From: Chryseobacterium populi
Lineage (GTDB): Bacteria; Bacteroidota; Bacteroidia; Flavobacteriales; Weeksellaceae
DNA length: 64,000 nucleotides
Assembly: GCF_000282115.1 (NCBI RefSeq)
Contig: NZ_AKJY01000032.1
Span: 44,623-108,622 of the forward strand
Direction: 5' to 3'
The translations under genes were made by a program, and so were the position numbers. This document shows positions 35,182 through 43,164 of the stretch, piece by piece (the stretch's first letter is position 1; each line of letters begins with the position of its first letter). Under the pieces are notes generated by a model, which saw only the letters and a list, made by a program, of their open reading frames with translations, had not been told where the DNA came from and did no database searches.

Positions 35182-36978
35182 CTATTTCTTTTTATTTTTC
35201 TGCTCAGCCACTTTTTGTTGTTCCTGGGCTTTCTCCATCATCTCTCTCATTCTCTTCTGGAATTTACCTTCTGTTTTAGGCTTTTCTTTATTGGCCTGAA
35301 TTTGGGCATGGATTTTCTTTTCATCCAGAATCCAGTATTTAATAACAAGGATAATTAATATGTTAATCGCATTGGATACAAAATAATACCATGAAAGCCC
35401 GGAAGCTGAGGTATTCAGGAAGAATAGGAATGTAACCGGGAAAATATACATCAGCACCTTCATGTTTGGCATACCTTCCTGCTGTGGCTGCTGGATATTT
35501 CCGGATGTCATGATGGTATAGATTAAAATGACAACAGTACATGCAAGAGCAAAGATACTTAAGTGATCTCCCAGGAAAGGAACTTTAAACGGTAATTTAA
35601 TCAGATCATCATAAGCCGTAAGGTCTTTTGCAAACCAGAAGCCCTGCCCTCTCAAATCAATAAAGTTCGGGAAGAAACGGAACAATGCATAGAAAATAGG
35701 AATCTGTACCAACGCCGGCAAACAACCCGCCATTTGATTCACTCCTGCTTTCCGGTAGATTTCCATAGTAGCCTGCTGCTTTTTCATTGGATCTGCATCC
35801 TTTAATTTAGCATTGGCTTCATCAATTTCAGGACGGATTACTTTCATCATCGCACTTAGCTTATGCTGCTTATACATAATCGGCGACAGGATTAGTTTAA
35901 CAATAATCGTCATTAAGAAAATAACCCAACCGGCTGTCAGTCCCCAGGATGCAATAATATTATACATCGGCATGAAGAAATAACGGTTCATCCCACCGAT
36001 AAATGACCAGCCTAACGGTAATATTTCATCAAAGTTTTTATCATAAGATTTTAATAACGTCAGATCCAGAGGCATAAAATACCAGGTAAAATCCTGGTTC
36101 AATTCATTACCCGTCATCTGAACAAAACCTTCATAGTTGAATTTCTTCAGATATTCTCCTTCTTCAATAGCTTCCTGATTTCCTTTACTTTGGGTAAACC
36201 CGGTTTTAGCTTCAATTACAGAAGAAAAGAACTGCTGCTTTACCCCAATCCAGTTAAGCGTTTCTTTTTCCTCCTCCATTGTTGTTCTTCCGTCATAATC
36301 ATAATCCTTATAATTATTGAATGCATAAGAGAATTCTGAGTGAGACTGCTCCTGAGCTCTACCCTTTTCCATATTTCTTACACTGTAATCCCAGATGAAA
36401 TCTGCTTTGGTATCAGAAGTTACTTTAGCAAGCCCCTGAGTTCTTACTTTAAAATCTAAAGTGTATTTTTCAAGCAGTGTATAAATAAACTGAATAACAG
36501 CTCCATTATAATTAGCTGTCAATGTCACAGCATTACCGTTTACTGTAGGAGAGAAAACTAAATCTTTAGTATTAATAACCTTACCGGTTTTATCTTTAAA
36601 CTGGAACCCGTAATTGGAATTGTTTTTATTGATCAAATATAATGGCAAATCTGCTTTGTCACTTTTGTGGTCGTATGCTTTATATTTTAAAAGTTCTACT
36701 TTAGAAACCTGCCCTCCTAAGCTTGAAAATTCCAGTTTCAATTCACTGTTTGCTAAGTTGGAAACCTGAATTGCATTAGGAGTTACATTTGGATTGATAT
36801 TGCTTGCCTGAGTTTGTTTTACCGCATTTTTAACCTGTTCGGTCTTTTGTTGCTGAGCTTTTACCTCTTCCTCCTTCGATTGTTTGTTTTGAAAATAAAA
36901 CATAAAACCGAAGAGTACCAGACATAAAACCGCAAAACTAATCATTTGACTTTTATCGAGTCCGTTGTTTTGTTGCAT
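35182..36978 (-). CDS. yidC: Membrane protein insertase YidC
   Basis: 598 residues, inner-membrane insertase. An N-terminal helix (about 12-27, FAVLCLVLFGFMFYF) is followed by a polar linker and the large periplasmic beta-domain, then the conserved 60KD_IMP core from about 350: GLTAGWVIFLMTIIVKLILSPIMYKQ with the following helices, including the hydrophilic-groove Lys/Arg, and GCLPALVQIPIFYALFRFF. The C-terminus is a long basic tail (GKFQKRMREMMEKAQEQQ), which helps bind ribosomes in Bacteroidota. It follows pyrG on the same strand, a pairing I recall from many Bacteroidota. Confidence 0.96.
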   Translation of the reverse strand: MQQNNGLDKSQMISFAVLCLVLFGFMFYFQNKQSKEEEVKAQQQKTEQVKNAVKQTQASNINPNVTPNAIQVSNLANSELKLEFSSLGGQVSKVELLKYKAYDHKSDKADLPLYLINKNNSNYGFQFKDKTGKVINTKDLVFSPTVNGNAVTLTANYNGAVIQFIYTLLEKYTLDFKVRTQGLAKVTSDTKADFIWDYSVRNMEKGRAQEQSHSEFSYAFNNYKDYDYDGRTTMEEEKETLNWIGVKQQFFSSVIEAKTGFTQSKGNQEAIEEGEYLKKFNYEGFVQMTGNELNQDFTWYFMPLDLTLLKSYDKNFDEILPLGWSFIGGMNRYFFMPMYNIIASWGLTAGWVIFLMTIIVKLILSPIMYKQHKLSAMMKVIRPEIDEANAKLKDADPMKKQQATMEIYRKAGVNQMAGCLPALVQIPIFYALFRFFPNFIDLRGQGFWFAKDLTAYDDLIKLPFKVPFLGDHLSIFALACTVVILIYTIMTSGNIQQPQQEGMPNMKVLMYIFPVTFLFFLNTSASGLSWYYFVSNAINILIILVIKYWILDEKKIHAQIQANKEKPKTEGKFQKRMREMMEKAQEQQKVAEQKNKKK

Positions 36979-37096
36979 TTTATCTTAATTAAAATTTTTA
37001 CTATTAAATAGGTATTACAAAGTGTAATACATTTTGAGTCGACAAAAATACTGTTTTTTTATCAAAACTCTATGCTATAATATATTACTATATAAT

Positions 37097-37129
37097 AAAC
37101 TCAGGCTGAGAATAATCAGTCTGAGTTTA
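37097..37129 (-). terminator. pyrG terminator
   Basis: Arms AAACTCAG and CTGAGTTT enclose a second CTGA/TCAG pair with a G-T step, downstream of the pyrG stop on the minus strand. T-tract weak; part of the transcript may run into yidC. Confidence 0.65.
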
Positions 37130-37158
37130 TTTATGACGTTTGCAATTAAAAAATTACT

Positions 37159-38766
37159 TTATTTCTTTTCACAAGCCTTGATGAAAGCTCTGAATAGCGG
37201 ATGCGGCGTTGCTACCGTACTTTTATATTCAGGGTGATACTGTACCCCAACATAGAACGGATGATCTGGCATTTCAAGAGCCTCAACCAATCCTGTTTCA
37301 GGGTTTGTTCCCGTTGCCAGGAAGCCGTTCTTTTCAAATTCCTGAAGATAATCGCTATTGAATTCATAACGGTGACGGTGTCTTTCTGAAATATTTTTAT
37401 TGCCATAGATTTCAGATAATCTGGAATTGTTTTTTAAAGTACATTTCCATGCACCCAAACGCATTGTACCTCCTTTATCTACTACATTTTTCTGTTCTTC
37501 CATGATAGAGATCACTGGATGTTCTGTAGAAGTATCGAATTCCATAGAATTGGCTTTTGAATACCCCAGAACATTTCTTGCAAATTCAATTGTCATGATC
37601 TGCATTCCTAAGCAGATTCCCAACATCGGAATTTTATTTTCTCTTGCATATTGCGCCGTAAGCACTTTCCCTTCAATTCCCCTGTCTCCGAAGCCCGGAG
37701 CAATCAGGATTCCGTTTACTCCTTTTAAAGTTTCTTTGATATTGTCTTCAGTAATATCTCCGCTATATACCCATCTTACTTTCACCTCTGTTTCCACATC
37801 TGCCCCTGCATGTTTGAAAGCTTCAGCAATGGAAATATAAGAATCCTGAAGAGAGATATATTTTCCTACTAATGCAATTTCTATTGTTTTCTTAGGATTC
37901 TGGAATTTCTTTAAGAAACTTTTCCAGTCTTTAAGATCTGCCTGCTTATCACTTTTAAGATCCAGCTCCTTTAAAACCACATCATCAAAATTCTGCTTCT
38001 GAAGATACATCGGAACTTCATAAATCGTTTCCAGATCTTTACATTCAATAACATTATCTAACGGAACGTTACAGAACTGTGCTAATTTTGCTCTCTGATC
38101 TTTCGGAATTTTATGCTCTGTTCTGCAAACCAAAACATCAGCCATAATTCCGCTTTCCATTAACTGACGAACGGAATGCTGAGATGGTTTTGTTTTTAAT
38201 TCCCCACTTGAAGCCAGATATGGTAATAAAGTCAGATGGATGACCATAGAGTTCTTTTCACCCAATTCCCATTTCAGCTGGCGTACAGTTTCAATGTAGG
38301 GCAAAGATTCAATATCTCCTACAGTTCCACCGATCTCTGTAATGATAATATCGTAGTTCTGTTTGGAAAGAATTTTAATTCTGCGTTTAATTTCGTTGGT
38401 GATATGAGGAATTACCTGAACTGTTTTCCCCAAAAAGTCTCCTTTTCTTTCTTTTTCAATAACAGTCTGATAAATTTTCCCCGTGGTAACATTGTTATTC
38501 TGGGAAGTTGGAGCATCTAAGTATCGCTCGTAGTGACCTAAATCCAGATCCGTCTCCGCACCATCTTCGGTTACATAGCATTCTCCGTGTTCATAAGGAT
38601 TCAGTGTTCCTGGGTCAATGTTAATATAAGGGTCCAGTTTTTGGATCGTTACATTAAAACCGCGTGATTTCAGTAATAGTCCCAGAGAAGCAGATACGAT
38701 TCCTTTTCCCAAAGATGAAGTTACACCTCCTGTCACAAAGATGTATTTAGTGTTCTTTTTACTCAT
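37159..38766 (-). CDS. pyrG: CTP synthase
   Basis: 535 residues from ATG 38766; an upstream non-ATG start was dropped. It converts UTP to CTP with glutamine and ATP. The synthetase domain begins KYIFVTGGVTSSLGKGIVSA (P-loop) and continues LDPYINIDPGTLNPYEHGE. The glutaminase domain has the nucleophile Cys385 in LGICLGMQ and the partner His511 and Glu513 in QYHPE. Full length for the family. A matching promoter lies just upstream at 38782-38812. Neighbours: yidC downstream. Confidence 0.98.
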   Translation of the reverse strand: MSKKNTKYIFVTGGVTSSLGKGIVSASLGLLLKSRGFNVTIQKLDPYINIDPGTLNPYEHGECYVTEDGAETDLDLGHYERYLDAPTSQNNNVTTGKIYQTVIEKERKGDFLGKTVQVIPHITNEIKRRIKILSKQNYDIIITEIGGTVGDIESLPYIETVRQLKWELGEKNSMVIHLTLLPYLASSGELKTKPSQHSVRQLMESGIMADVLVCRTEHKIPKDQRAKLAQFCNVPLDNVIECKDLETIYEVPMYLQKQNFDDVVLKELDLKSDKQADLKDWKSFLKKFQNPKKTIEIALVGKYISLQDSYISIAEAFKHAGADVETEVKVRWVYSGDITEDNIKETLKGVNGILIAPGFGDRGIEGKVLTAQYARENKIPMLGICLGMQIMTIEFARNVLGYSKANSMEFDTSTEHPVISIMEEQKNVVDKGGTMRLGAWKCTLKNNSRLSEIYGNKNISERHRHRYEFNSDYLQEFEKNGFLATGTNPETGLVEALEMPDHPFYVGVQYHPEYKSTVATPHPLFRAFIKACEKK

Positions 38767-38781
38767 TAGATTAGGTTTGTG

Positions 38782-38812
38782 CAAAGTTAGGGGAAAAAGA
38801 AATACAAAGCAA
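38782..38812 (-). promoter_or_regulatory. pyrG promoter
   Basis: Minus-strand TTG (38810-38812), 20 nt, then TAACTTTG (38782-38789), close to the Bacteroidota consensus, 16 nt before the ATG. The rest of the gap to 39030 shows nothing recognisable. Confidence 0.6.
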
Positions 38813-39032
38813 TTTTTTAGATTTTGAATTATTTTAATTAATCATAAACACGAAAAATAAGTTAAAATTTTCTGATTAAATTTTTAAAGGTGATTTCAAC
38901 AAAGATCTACCTGGAAAATAAAAAACATATGCCTATTACACACCAAGCTCACTCATCTTGCAGCGATTTTAGTTATGAATGACTACAAATTTACAGTTTC
39001 AAGATTCAGCAATTTTATCTTTATAACACAAA

Positions 39033-39064
39033 AAAAGGTTCCCAACATACATTGAAAACCTTTT
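39033..39064 (-). terminator. Terminator of the YceI-family gene
   Basis: AAAAGGTT (39033-39040) pairs with AACCTTTT (39057-39064), loop of 16 nt; on the minus strand it is followed by a T-run, about 27 nt past the stop. Confidence 0.7.
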
Positions 39065-39090
39065 ACCCAAACCAAATATATATATATAAA

Positions 39091-39660
39091 CTATTGTTTA
39101 ATTAATTCAAAATATAAATTAACATCAACATCTTTAGCCACACCAGCTCCCGTTGGATCATATTTAATATTATAATCTAAACGGTTCACTTTAAATGTGG
39201 TCTGGAAACCCATTATTTCTTTCCCTTGTTGATTTTTTGTTATTCCACCATAAGTTACGGGAACACTGATTTCTTTGGTTACATCTTTAATCGTCAGTTT
39301 TCCTTTGAGTGTATATGTATTATTTTTTTCTTTCGTTAAAGAAGTACTTTCAAAAGTCATTGCAGGGAATTTTTCAGCATCGAAGAAATCTGCACTTTTC
39401 AAATGCTTGTCTCTCATTTCAACACCCGTATTTACAGAGCTGGTCTGCACTCCAAAAGAGAAAGTAGCATTATCCAGGCTTGCTCCGGGAGTGGATACTT
39501 TTCCTTCAAATTTATCAAATCTACCCTGTACAAAGCTGATCCCCATATGTTTGATATTAAAATTCACAGAAGAATGCATCGGATCTACAGCCCAGGCTGT
39601 CTGTGCAAAACCTACAACGCTCAAAAGCGCGAATACAAAAGTTAAAAATATCTTTTTCAT
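39091..39660 (-). CDS. YceI-family periplasmic lipid-binding protein
   Basis: 189 residues with a signal peptide cleaved near VGFAQTAWA. The mature lipocalin-like barrel has the YceI hallmarks: WAVDPMHSSVNFNIKHMGIS at the N-terminus, GRFDKFEG, RDKHLKSADFFDAEKFPAM (about 84-102), and a C-terminal KVNRLDYNIKYDPTG. YceI proteins bind isoprenoid chains in the periplasm and are often induced by alkaline or osmotic stress. Family is clear, ligand unknown. Neighbours radA (divergent) and pyrG have no functional link. Confidence 0.93.
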   Translation of the reverse strand: MKKIFLTFVFALLSVVGFAQTAWAVDPMHSSVNFNIKHMGISFVQGRFDKFEGKVSTPGASLDNATFSFGVQTSSVNTGVEMRDKHLKSADFFDAEKFPAMTFESTSLTKEKNNTYTLKGKLTIKDVTKEISVPVTYGGITKNQQGKEIMGFQTTFKVNRLDYNIKYDPTGAGVAKDVDVNLYFELIKQ

Positions 39661-39783
39661 TTTTTATATATTTTAAATATAATCAAAGGTATGCGGAAAA
39701 TAAAGTTCCGGCATTGATCTATGTTAGTTTATTAACCCCTTATAAAAATTTTTTGATGCTGAGTTTTTTTATAATTTTACATC

Positions 39784-41133
39784 ATGGCAAAACTTAGAAC
39801 AGCATATTTCTGTCAAAACTGCGGAACTCAGTATTCCCAATGGATGGGACAATGTAAAAATTGCGGGCAATGGAATACTTTGGTGGAAGAAGTGGTAGAA
39901 AAACCTTCTCATAAAAGTCTTCCTTCTTCAAAAACCAAACAACATGTCATTAATATCGTTGAAGTTGAAGCGATTGAAGAACCACGGATCAAAACCCCTT
40001 CTGAGGAACTGAACCGGGTTTTGGGTGGTGGAATTGTTTTAGGATCTGTCACACTGATCGGCGGTGAACCGGGAATCGGAAAATCTACCCTTCTTTTACA
40101 GCTGGCCTTAAAAATGAAGAAGAAAATTTTCTATGTTTCCGGTGAAGAAAGTGCCTCACAAATTAAAATGAGAGCTGACAGGTTAACGGATATTCAAAAT
40201 CCGAACTGCTTTCTTTTTACTGAAACTTCATTGGAAAAAATTCTTCATGAAGCTAAAAAGCTTGAACCCGATTTTGTCATTATTGATTCTATTCAGACTT
40301 TACAGTCTCAACTGATTGAAAGTTCACCGGGAACCGTTTCCCAAATCCGGGAATGCTCCAATGAAATTATCAAATATGCCAAAGAAAACAACACTCCGGT
40401 TTTCTTAGTCGGGCACATTACAAAAGACGGACAGATTGCCGGCCCAAAAGTATTGGAACATATGGTAGATGTGGTATTAAATTTTGATGGTGACAGAAAC
40501 CACCTTTTCAGATTATTGAGAGCCAACAAAAACCGTTTCGGGTCTACTTCAGAAATCGGAATCTACGAAATGGTTTCCCAGGGATTGAAAGAAATTAAAA
40601 ATCCTTCTGAAATTCTCATTACCAAAAAATTCGAGGAACTTTCCGGAAATTCCGTGGCAGTAACTTTGGAAGGAAACCGCCCGATGCTTCTGGAAATTCA
40701 GGCGCTGGTAAGCACTGCAGTGTATGGGACACCTCAAAGAAGCTCCACCGGTTTTGATGCCAAAAGATTAAATATGCTTCTTGCCGTATTGGAAAAACGT
40801 GCAGGTTTTCAGCTTGGAGCAAAAGACGTTTTCCTGAATATTACAGGTGGTATTAAAACCGATGATCCGGCTTTAGATCTTGCTGTTGTCGCTTCTATCC
40901 TTTCTTCTAATGAAGATATTGCGATTTCCGAACACTTCTGTTTTGCTGGCGAGATCGGCCTTAGCGGTGAAATCCGCCCTGTAGCCCAGGTTGAGCAACG
41001 AATTTCAGAAGCCGAAAAATTGGGATATGAAAAGATTTTCGTTTCCAATCTTAATAAAATTCCCAAAAGAAAATTCGGGATTAAAATTGAGGAAGTAAGT
41101 AAGATTGAAGATTTTCACGAGAGAATTTTTTAG
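39784..41133 (+). CDS. radA: DNA repair protein RadA
   Basis: 449 residues, RecA-related helicase aiding branch migration in recombination. The N-terminal zinc finger has Cys10, Cys13, Cys24 and Cys27. The Walker A motif is GGEPGIGKST (93-102), and Walker B lies in PDFVIIDSIQT. The RadA-specific KNRFG motif is at 249-253. The C-terminal Lon-like domain (from about 330) contains GGIKTDDPALDLAV and ends with a typical tail. Full length. The coding stop is right at the edge of a large inverted repeat. Confidence 0.97.
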   Translation: MAKLRTAYFCQNCGTQYSQWMGQCKNCGQWNTLVEEVVEKPSHKSLPSSKTKQHVINIVEVEAIEEPRIKTPSEELNRVLGGGIVLGSVTLIGGEPGIGKSTLLLQLALKMKKKIFYVSGEESASQIKMRADRLTDIQNPNCFLFTETSLEKILHEAKKLEPDFVIIDSIQTLQSQLIESSPGTVSQIRECSNEIIKYAKENNTPVFLVGHITKDGQIAGPKVLEHMVDVVLNFDGDRNHLFRLLRANKNRFGSTSEIGIYEMVSQGLKEIKNPSEILITKKFEELSGNSVAVTLEGNRPMLLEIQALVSTAVYGTPQRSSTGFDAKRLNMLLAVLEKRAGFQLGAKDVFLNITGGIKTDDPALDLAVVASILSSNEDIAISEHFCFAGEIGLSGEIRPVAQVEQRISEAEKLGYEKIFVSNLNKIPKRKFGIKIEEVSKIEDFHERIF

Positions 41134-41134
41134 A

Positions 41135-41305
41135 GTTAAGAGTTATAAATTATGAGTTAAGAGTTGTATGCAGGGTACGAGATATCGGTACAGGTAAAAA
41201 AATAGAAGTTGGATTAGAGAAACCAAGTTGAGCTCACAATTCATATTTCATTATTTATGGCTTAAAATTTCGCGCTTACATAACTCATAATTTATAACTC
41301 TTAAC
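41135..41305. repeat. 171-nt element with 25-bp perfect inverted repeats
   Basis: 41135-41159 and 41281-41305 are perfect reverse complements over 25 nt (arm begins GTTAAGAGTTATAAATTATG). They flank 121 nt with no ORF worth naming. The left arm begins 2 nt past the radA stop. It could be a MITE-like element or a strong hairpin between radA and acpH. Part of the arm recurs at 35084-35106. Confidence 0.7.
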
Positions 41306-41339
41306 CCTAATAATTTCTTACCTTTAAGTTTTCACAATA

Positions 41340-41933
41340 ATGAATTACTTAGCACACTCCTTTCTTTCATTTACAGACGGGCAAATCGTAGGTCAGTTCC
41401 TGGAAGATTTTATCCGGAATAAAGACCGCTTTTCTTTCCCAAAAGACATTCAGGATGGGATTACTTTGCACAGGGCTATTGATACTTTTACAGATTCTCA
41501 CCCCGCCATTCATGAAGCTAAAAAAGTATTTTCTCCTCTCGTAAGATTATATGCCGGGGCTTTTGTTGATGTTTCAATGGATTATTTTCTAGCCACTGAT
41601 TTTACCCTAAATTCACTTCGGGGATGGAAAGAGCATTCTTTGAAAGTGTACAGAGTGCTTAATGAAAACAAGGAATGGCTACCGGAAAATTTCAAAAAGA
41701 TGCTGGTAAAAATGGAAGCTGATGACTGGTTGTATAATTACCGTGAAGACTGGGGCATTAAATTCAGTATAAAAAACGTCCTCAATAAAGCCCAATACCT
41801 GGATAAAGATCTCCCTGTATTTGAATTATTCCTCCAGAATAAGGAAGTTCTTCAAAAATGTTATAACCATTTTTTTCCTGATTTACTCAATCATGCAAAA
41901 GGTATTAATGCACTCTTGCAGCTTGAAAATTAA
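41340..41933 (+). CDS. acpH: Acyl carrier protein phosphodiesterase (AcpH, DUF479)
   Basis: 197 residues, soluble. The start MNYLAHSFLSFTDGQIVGQF matches the family. The metal-binding pattern HRAIDTFTDSHP (His44, Asp48, Asp52, His54) is that of the HD-like AcpH hydrolases, which remove the phosphopantetheine arm from holo-ACP. Length is normal. It stands alone after the radA-associated repeat, ending 17 nt before the convergent DUF6702 gene. Confidence 0.9.
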   Translation: MNYLAHSFLSFTDGQIVGQFLEDFIRNKDRFSFPKDIQDGITLHRAIDTFTDSHPAIHEAKKVFSPLVRLYAGAFVDVSMDYFLATDFTLNSLRGWKEHSLKVYRVLNENKEWLPENFKKMLVKMEADDWLYNYREDWGIKFSIKNVLNKAQYLDKDLPVFELFLQNKEVLQKCYNHFFPDLLNHAKGINALLQLEN

Positions 41934-41949
41934 TTAAGGTAACTGTATA

Positions 41950-42450
41950 CTAAAAACTGCTGCCAAAATAACGGTTGGGATAGGTAAGCTTCTCACTTTT
42001 TCTTTGTCCGTTGACGATGATATGAATGATATTGATCTGGTCATCAAACAAATTGTATAAAAAACTTACGGCAGTCTCAATTTTTTTTGGATTATTCACA
42101 GTTTCTGATTCCATAAAAATATCTACCGACTCGCTGTCTTCTTCATACCCGATATATGCTACTTTTAAAAAGGCATTATTGGCTTTGAGTTTAAAATATT
42201 CCGCACAATACTGTTTCAAAGCTTCATTAAGCTGTGCCTTGTACTTTGGGTCATTAAAATGAAAAGGCTTACCATACTTTTTCGTTAATCCGTTTTCCAG
42301 GTCATCGAGAAAAAAGCGGCCTGTCATTTCAAAAGTTTTTGATTTTGAATTGTAGTTGATTTCCATGGAGCCTACGTGATAAGGATGCTTTTCTTTGGCA
42401 AAAGAAAACAAAAAAATAACGGGAAGTAAAAACAGCCATAAATTCTTCAT
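41950..42450 (-). CDS. DUF6702-family exported protein
   Basis: 166 residues with a signal peptide (LWLFLLPVIFLFSFA). The mature part HPYHVGSMEINYNSKSKTFE is the typical beginning of a family found in Bacteroidota beside HupE-like membrane proteins and an M1 peptidase, the arrangement seen here. It is all-beta in pattern, and function is unknown. It is divergent from the HupE gene by 69 nt, so one regulatory region may serve both. Family name is from memory of similar proteins. Confidence 0.7.
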   Translation of the reverse strand: MKNLWLFLLPVIFLFSFAKEKHPYHVGSMEINYNSKSKTFEMTGRFFLDDLENGLTKKYGKPFHFNDPKYKAQLNEALKQYCAEYFKLKANNAFLKVAYIGYEEDSESVDIFMESETVNNPKKIETAVSFLYNLFDDQINIIHIIVNGQRKSEKLTYPNRYFGSSF

Positions 42451-42519
42451 AAGCCCTCAGATTTAAAATTTGTTCCGAAATTAATCATTATTTTCGTAAG
42501 CTTTATATTTTACTACATT

Positions 42520-43098
42520 ATGCAGGATTTTTTATTTTATTTAAACCTTGGCTGGGAACATATTATTTCTTTAGATGCATTGGATCATCAGCTCTTTGTT
42601 TTAGCTTTAATCGCAGTATATTCTTTCAGTGACTGGAAAAAGATCCTGATTCTTGTAACCGCTTTTACAATCGGGCATTCCATAACATTAGCGTTGAGTA
42701 TTTTAGATATTTTCAGGGTCCCTTCAGATTGGGTTGAATTCCTGATTCCGTTAACGATCGTTCTTACTTCACTGGATAATATTCTGATGAAGAATAAAAA
42801 ACAGACCATGATGCGGGCCAATTATTATTTAGCCTTGATTTTCGGGCTTATTCACGGGATGGGGTTCGCCAATACCGCCAGAGTAATGATCGCGAAGAGC
42901 CAGAGTATCGCCATTCCTCTTCTGGGTTTCAATATCGGATTGGAGCTGGGACAAATTGTAATTGTTTTCGCCATATTAACAGCTCTTTTTATTTCACTCA
43001 ACTTATTTAAAGTGAATAAAAAAGACTGGATCTTATTTGTTTCTTCAGGAGTTTTTGCTTTATCATTAAAAATGACATTAGAAAGAATTCCGTTTTAA
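42520..43098 (+). CDS. HupE/UreJ-family membrane protein
   Basis: 192 residues, about six hydrophobic helices. The family features are a first helix pair with LDHQLFVLAL, the FTIGHSITLAL motif, and GLIHGMGFANTAR near the middle; histidines in these segments suggest metal handling. HupE/UreJ proteins are linked to nickel or cobalt transport for hydrogenase or urease, but neither enzyme is in this window. In this lineage the gene accompanies an M1 metallopeptidase (next, 43165) and DUF6702, which hints at zinc or another metal instead; this is inference. Confidence 0.85.
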   Translation: MQDFLFYLNLGWEHIISLDALDHQLFVLALIAVYSFSDWKKILILVTAFTIGHSITLALSILDIFRVPSDWVEFLIPLTIVLTSLDNILMKNKKQTMMRANYYLALIFGLIHGMGFANTARVMIAKSQSIAIPLLGFNIGLELGQIVIVFAILTALFISLNLFKVNKKDWILFVSSGVFALSLKMTLERIPF

Positions 43099-43164
43099 GG
43101 TTGAAACATTTTCAATTTTTTAACTACTTATCATTATATTTGAACATTCTTAACCATTTTGATC

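Noticed and set aside
37034..37389. Two plus-strand ORFs antisense to pyrG
   Set aside because: They overlap the pyrG coding region and its terminator; composition is that of a shadow frame.
38880..39000. Short ORF in the gap between pyrG and the YceI gene
   Set aside because: The longest frame from an ATG is under 20 codons with no initiation context.
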